A stretch of 33,712 nt of DNA from Clostridiales bacterium (GTDB lineage: Bacteria > Bacillota > Clostridia > Oscillospirales > Oscillospiraceae), in the NCBI GenBank assembly GCA_020859945.1, contig JAJBVG010000029.1, positions 1 through 33,712 of the forward strand, written 5' to 3'. The translations under genes were made by a program, and so were the position numbers. Below are positions 30,522 through 33,712 of this stretch, piece after piece. The notes under the pieces were generated by a model that made no database searches, was not told where the DNA came from, and saw only the letters and a program-made list of their open reading frames with translations. How positions within the stretch are numbered: position 1 is the stretch's first letter; every line of letters begins with the position of its first letter.

Positions 30522-33167
30522 TTACAGCAGCTCTTGGTGCTTCTTAAAATAGAAGTACTTTGCGCCGCTGATGGCAAGCAGATAGCAGATCACATCCAGC
30601 AGCAGAAAACCATAATAGCCCACCGGAAGGGCCGTCAGTCCCAAATAACCGCCCACCGGCGTGACAGTAAATATGGTAAACAGGACGACGCCCAGGATCG
30701 TGACCAGAAAGACCGCATGAGAGGGCTTGCTCTGGAGGAACGGAATTTTGCTGGTACGCAGCAGATGCAGGATCAGCACCTGCGTCCACATGGATTCCAA
30801 AAACCACCCGGTCTGAAACAGGGAAATGAAAGCCGCCTGTCCGGACGGGTCAAGCCCGGCAAAGCTGCCCCCGCAAAGGGAAGGGCAGAGAACGAAATAC
30901 AGGAATGCGAAGGTCAGCACATCAAAGACGGAGCTGATCGGGCCGAACCGACACATAAACCGCCCCAGATGTTTTCCTGTCCAGTGAATCGGAGCCTCCA
31001 ACTGTTCTGTATCCACATTGTCCCAGGGTAAGATCAGGCACAACGTATCATACAGGAGATTTAAGAGCAGCAGTTGGAGCGAGGTCATGGGAAAGAAGGG
31101 CAGCAGAACGCTGGCGACGACGACGGCGCAGATGTTCCCGAAGTTGGAGGAGGCCGTGATTTTGATATACTTCGCCATATTCGCAAATGCCCGCCGTCCC
31201 TCCAGAATGCCCTGCTCCAGCACATTCAAATCCTTCCTGAGCAGAATGACATCGGCGCTCTCCTTGACGGCCTCCGCCGCCGTATCCACGGAAATCCCCA
31301 CGTTGGCAGCCAGCTCTGCGGACAGGTCGTTCATCCCGTCCCCCAGAAACCCGACACTGTGGCCGTTCTGCTGCAAAAGCTCTACGATCTGGGCCTTCTG
31401 TCTGGGAGACAGTTCCGCAAAGACGGTAGTCTGCTCGATGAGCAGGGGAAGCTCATTTTCAGAGATTAGCTCCAGTTCCTCCCCGGTCAGGACATGGTCT
31501 GTCTCTATGCCGAGGCGGGAACAAATGGAAATTGCTGTGTTCTGGTCGTCCCCAGTCAGAACACGAACATCCACCTTTAGTTTTTTCAGACGTTCCATGG
31601 CCTCCGCAGCGCTTTTCTTCGGCGCATCGAAAAAGCCGAGATACCCCAGAAGGATGAAGTCTGATTCCTCCCCGCTCAGAACAGAAGCGCTGGTTCTCCG
31701 GCAGGCAACGGCAAGAACTTTCATGCCGTCCTCGGTCATCTCGTCCACGATGGCGTGGGCGTCCTGAACGGAATTTCCCTGAATCGGAATTTGCTCTCCC
31801 TTAAACTGGACATACTGGCACCTTGACACGACCTGTTCTACATTGCCTTTGATGATGTGCAGATTTTCTGTTTCTCCTTTCAGCAGGATGCCAACGGATT
31901 TGTGGGTGTAATCAAAGGGCTGCTCGTCCAGGAGGACGCTGCCTTTAGAAAGCGTTTCAAAGTGTGCTTCCCTGCCGGGCATGTCTTGGCAGTTCAAAAT
32001 CGCCGTGTCCAGGTGATTTTTCACGCCGCTGTGATAGTAGCTGTTCAGAAAGGCATAATCCAGAACCGTTTCGCTCTCATTCCCCAGAATATCCATGAAA
32101 TATTCCAGCGTAACGGTATCTTCGGTCAGGGTGCCTGTCTTATCCACACAGAGCAGATCCATGCTGCCCAGGGACTGCATGGCGTTGATGTTTTTTACCA
32201 CCGTTTGCTTTTGCCCCATGGAAAAGCTGCCCTTAGCCAGACAGGCGTTGACCACCATCGGCAGCATCTCCGGCGTCAGCCCCACCGCAACAGACAGGGC
32301 AAACAGAAACGCCTCCAGCCAGTTGCCCTTGGTCAGCCCACTGGCGAGAAAAACCACCGGAACCAGAATCACCATGAACTTGATCAGCACCCAGGCGATG
32401 GACGCCGATCCGCGGTCAAATTCCTCTTTTCGGTTTGAGGGCGTTGCGGAGAAATTCCCGTAAACGGTATCGGCTCCGACGGCCAGAACGACGCCGACTC
32501 CCTTGCCTCCGGTGACGGTCGTCCCCTGAAAGACGGTGTTGCTGTACGCGCTGATTTTGGTCGGGGCTTCCGCCAGCGGCAGGGTGTTCTTTTCCAAAAT
32601 CCTGCTTTCTCCGGTGATGACAGATTGGGAAACGAAAAAGTCTGTTGCGTCCGTCAGGCGAATATCTGCCGGGATTCGGTCGCCGGCTTCCATACGGACC
32701 AGATCGCCAACCACCAGTTCATCCGAACATACCTCCTGCCAGACACCGTCCCGACAGACAGAGACCGTGGTCTGTACCAGCTGGGTCAGGCGGTCGGCCA
32801 CACGCTTTGCCCGAAGCTCCTGAATCAGCCGTATGATACCGCTCAAAACCAGCATCAGGCTGATGATCAAAACCGAAGAAAGCCCTTGCCCGTATTGCTC
32901 CGGCATCAGAATATCTGTGAACAGCAGGATAACCGCCAACAGGAAAAGGATCACTGTGAAGGGGTTAATAAATGCTCTGCGGATGCAATGCGGGATGGTG
33001 TTTTCCTTTTTGTCGCTTACCGTCTGCTCATTTCCGCCATATTTTTTCCGATTCTGGCGCACCTGCTCCTGAGTCAAGCCCTTTTCACTGGAATGGGTTT
33101 TCTCAATAACGGTCGAACAGGAAGCGCAAGCATATTCCCGTATTCGGGGATGGATCATCTCTTTCAT
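30522..33167 (-). CDS. mgtA: magnesium-translocating P-type ATPase (MgtA)
   Basis: The 881-residue P-type ATPase has the phosphorylation motif D342KTGTLT, the TGES actuator motif, GDGMND and about ten membrane segments. The segment VGLTPEMLPMVV is characteristic of MgtA/MgtB magnesium importers. It acts in the cytoplasmic membrane to import Mg2+. GAGGAGAC precedes the ATG, and the leader is only about 50 bases, too short for an M-box riboswitch. The downstream winged-helix gene is in the same operon. Confidence 0.93.
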   Translation of the reverse strand: MKEMIHPRIREYACASCSTVIEKTHSSEKGLTQEQVRQNRKKYGGNEQTVSDKKENTIPHCIRRAFINPFTVILFLLAVILLFTDILMPEQYGQGLSSVLIISLMLVLSGIIRLIQELRAKRVADRLTQLVQTTVSVCRDGVWQEVCSDELVVGDLVRMEAGDRIPADIRLTDATDFFVSQSVITGESRILEKNTLPLAEAPTKISAYSNTVFQGTTVTGGKGVGVVLAVGADTVYGNFSATPSNRKEEFDRGSASIAWVLIKFMVILVPVVFLASGLTKGNWLEAFLFALSVAVGLTPEMLPMVVNACLAKGSFSMGQKQTVVKNINAMQSLGSMDLLCVDKTGTLTEDTVTLEYFMDILGNESETVLDYAFLNSYYHSGVKNHLDTAILNCQDMPGREAHFETLSKGSVLLDEQPFDYTHKSVGILLKGETENLHIIKGNVEQVVSRCQYVQFKGEQIPIQGNSVQDAHAIVDEMTEDGMKVLAVACRRTSASVLSGEESDFILLGYLGFFDAPKKSAAEAMERLKKLKVDVRVLTGDDQNTAISICSRLGIETDHVLTGEELELISENELPLLIEQTTVFAELSPRQKAQIVELLQQNGHSVGFLGDGMNDLSAELAANVGISVDTAAEAVKESADVILLRKDLNVLEQGILEGRRAFANMAKYIKITASSNFGNICAVVVASVLLPFFPMTSLQLLLLNLLYDTLCLILPWDNVDTEQLEAPIHWTGKHLGRFMCRFGPISSVFDVLTFAFLYFVLCPSLCGGSFAGLDPSGQAAFISLFQTGWFLESMWTQVLILHLLRTSKIPFLQSKPSHAVFLVTILGVVLFTIFTVTPVGGYLGLTALPVGYYGFLLLDVICYLLAISGAKYFYFKKHQELL

Positions 33168-33205
33168 GGGTCAAGTCTCCTCACCGCTCAAACTTTGTCG
33201 CTCTC

Positions 33206-33211
33206 ATTATA
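33206..33211 (-). promoter_or_regulatory. -10 element of mgtA
   Basis: TATAAT on the minus strand lies about 40 bases before the mgtA start. No good -35 box is found at 16-18 bp (TTGCAC is only 14 bp upstream), so an activator may be required. Confidence 0.5.
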
Positions 33212-33273
33212 ACATAGAAAGCGAAGTGCAAATCTTGCTTTTTTCTTGTTCTTGAGCGTGATAGAAACGCAGC

Positions 33274-33318
33274 ACAAAAAATGCCGCCGTACAGGGAAGT
33301 TTCCTGTACAGCGGCATT
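33274..33318. terminator. bidirectional terminator
   Basis: AATGCCGCCGTACAGG (33280-33295) pairs with CCTGTACAGCGGCATT (33303-33318) with one mismatch. On the minus strand it is followed by TTTTTT, ending the DUF6061-like gene before the mgtA promoter. Confidence 0.92.
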
Positions 33319-33320
33319 CA

Positions 33321-33344
33321 TTTAATCCTTTAATCCTTTAATCC
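33321..33344. repeat. TTTAATCC tandem triplet
   Basis: Three exact 8-bp copies (33321-33344) lie at the stop codon of the minus-strand gene, whose TAA is inside the third copy. Copy-number change would alter only the untranslated part. Confidence 0.8.
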
Positions 33345-33583
33345 TTCAGTCCGTGCGTTCCCGCCATATCCCTGGCATACTGCTCTAACTCGCCGGAGAA
33401 TACCAGCCTGGCGTAGGTCAACGGTTCATTGTAAATCAGCCAGTCAATCTCCGTCTGCATGGGGATGGTGGGGCAAATTTCATCGTCCACCCCTGGGGTG
33501 TAGATGCTGATCTCGGTCCTATCGTCGAACCGCAATTCCACGCTGGCAGTGTCAATGTTAAACTCACAGTGTATCAGCTTCAT
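33338..33583 (-). CDS. small conserved protein, DUF6061-like
   Basis: The 81-residue acidic protein opens MKLIHCEFNIDTASVELRFD and contains EIDWLIYNEPLTYARLV, features I recall from the DUF6061 family of small Clostridia proteins. No function is established. GGAGGA lies upstream of the ATG. It ends within the TTTAATCC repeat and is followed by a terminator. Confidence 0.7.
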   Translation of the reverse strand: MKLIHCEFNIDTASVELRFDDRTEISIYTPGVDDEICPTIPMQTEIDWLIYNEPLTYARLVFSGELEQYARDMAGTHGLKD

Positions 33584-33676
33584 AGTAGCATTCCTCCGTT
33601 ATTCCACAATATAGTTCGATAATGCACAAGAACCGCCTGCTTTCTTGTTAGAAAAACAAGGTTCTATAATAAATGT

Positions 33677-33705
33677 TGGGGTCAGGTAAAGCACCTGGCC
33701 CCAAA
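33677..33705. terminator. hairpin at the right edge
   Basis: TTGGGGTCAGGT (33677-33688) pairs with ACCTGGCCCCAA (33694-33705) with one wobble. It may end a transcript lying right of the window. The remaining 33584-33676 shows only a small A/T-rich hairpin. Confidence 0.55.
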
Positions 33706-33712
33706 TTCATAA

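Noticed and set aside
33168..33273. M-box magnesium riboswitch before mgtA
   Set aside because: The leader after the -10 box is only about 40-50 bases, too short for the M-box, and no such fold is seen.
1..33712. CRISPR array or tRNA/rRNA genes
   Set aside because: No regularly spaced identical repeats and no tRNA-like cloverleaf or rRNA segment was noticed by eye; a dedicated scan was not possible.

Overview
The window reads as part of a chromosome from a spore-forming, anaerobic Clostridia member of the Bacillota, most likely a gut Oscillospirales bacterium. The support is a near-canonical SpoVT, strong AGGAGG ribosome binding sites, a 2-hydroxyacyl-CoA dehydratase activase-type protein, flavodoxin/ferredoxin and nitroreductase genes, moderately high GC and Clostridia-type families (HXXEE, MgtA, a DUF6061-like protein). 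The genus is an inference.

Layout. (1) 1-1133: left-edge hairpins and a nitroreductase gene with its own promoter. (2) 1148-5943: a TetR gene (TetR1), divergent from three consecutive HXXEE membrane protein genes, then an EFR1-type flavodoxin-ferredoxin and a short-chain dehydrogenase. (3) 6000-13863: one long operon: a small Cys-cluster protein, a second nitroreductase, three tandem sirtuin-like genes, a PARG-like ADP-ribose hydrolase, a fourth sirtuin, a stand-alone amino-acid adenylation enzyme, a GNAT acetyltransferase and an esterase, closed by a strong terminator. (4) 13892-17560, minus strand: a heterodimeric ABC exporter. (5) 17959-18519: a second TetR gene (TetR2). (6) 18763-25966: two GT8 glycosyltransferases, an acyltransferase and a 1481-residue activase-type ATPase. 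(7) 26062-33712: acyltransferase, spoVT, a LysR regulator with a thioredoxin-like [2Fe-2S] ferredoxin, a repeat-rich gap, mgtA with a receiver-less winged-helix protein, and a small DUF6061-like gene.

Two observations stand out. First, region 3 looks like an undescribed variant of the class-M sirtuin (SirTM) ADP-ribosylation systems. All four sirtuins have Gln where deacetylases have the catalytic His, and the partner hydrolase is a microbial PARG-type protein instead of the usual macrodomain. The GcvH-L and LplA2 partners of known SirTM operons are absent, while redox genes surround the cluster. Second, regions 1, 3, 4, 5 and 6 carry one operator family (ACA-N2-TGT core, often GCGACA-N2-TGTCGC or TGTTGT). 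In four promoter modules two operators flank the promoter, and the upstream operator centre is always 17.5 bp from the -35 hexamer. TetR2's own promoter has a single operator in its spacer. This suggests that TetR2 controls a regulon of the sirtuin operon, a nitroreductase, an exporter and the glycan/lipid operon, possibly a stress response. TetR1 probably controls the HXXEE genes separately through a different palindrome (GTCAACAG-T-CTGTTGAC).

A dispersed hairpin repeat (core GGAAGTGCCGCTTGACGGCG) occurs four times, twice inside coding sequence. All functions here are read from sequence alone; no database search was possible.
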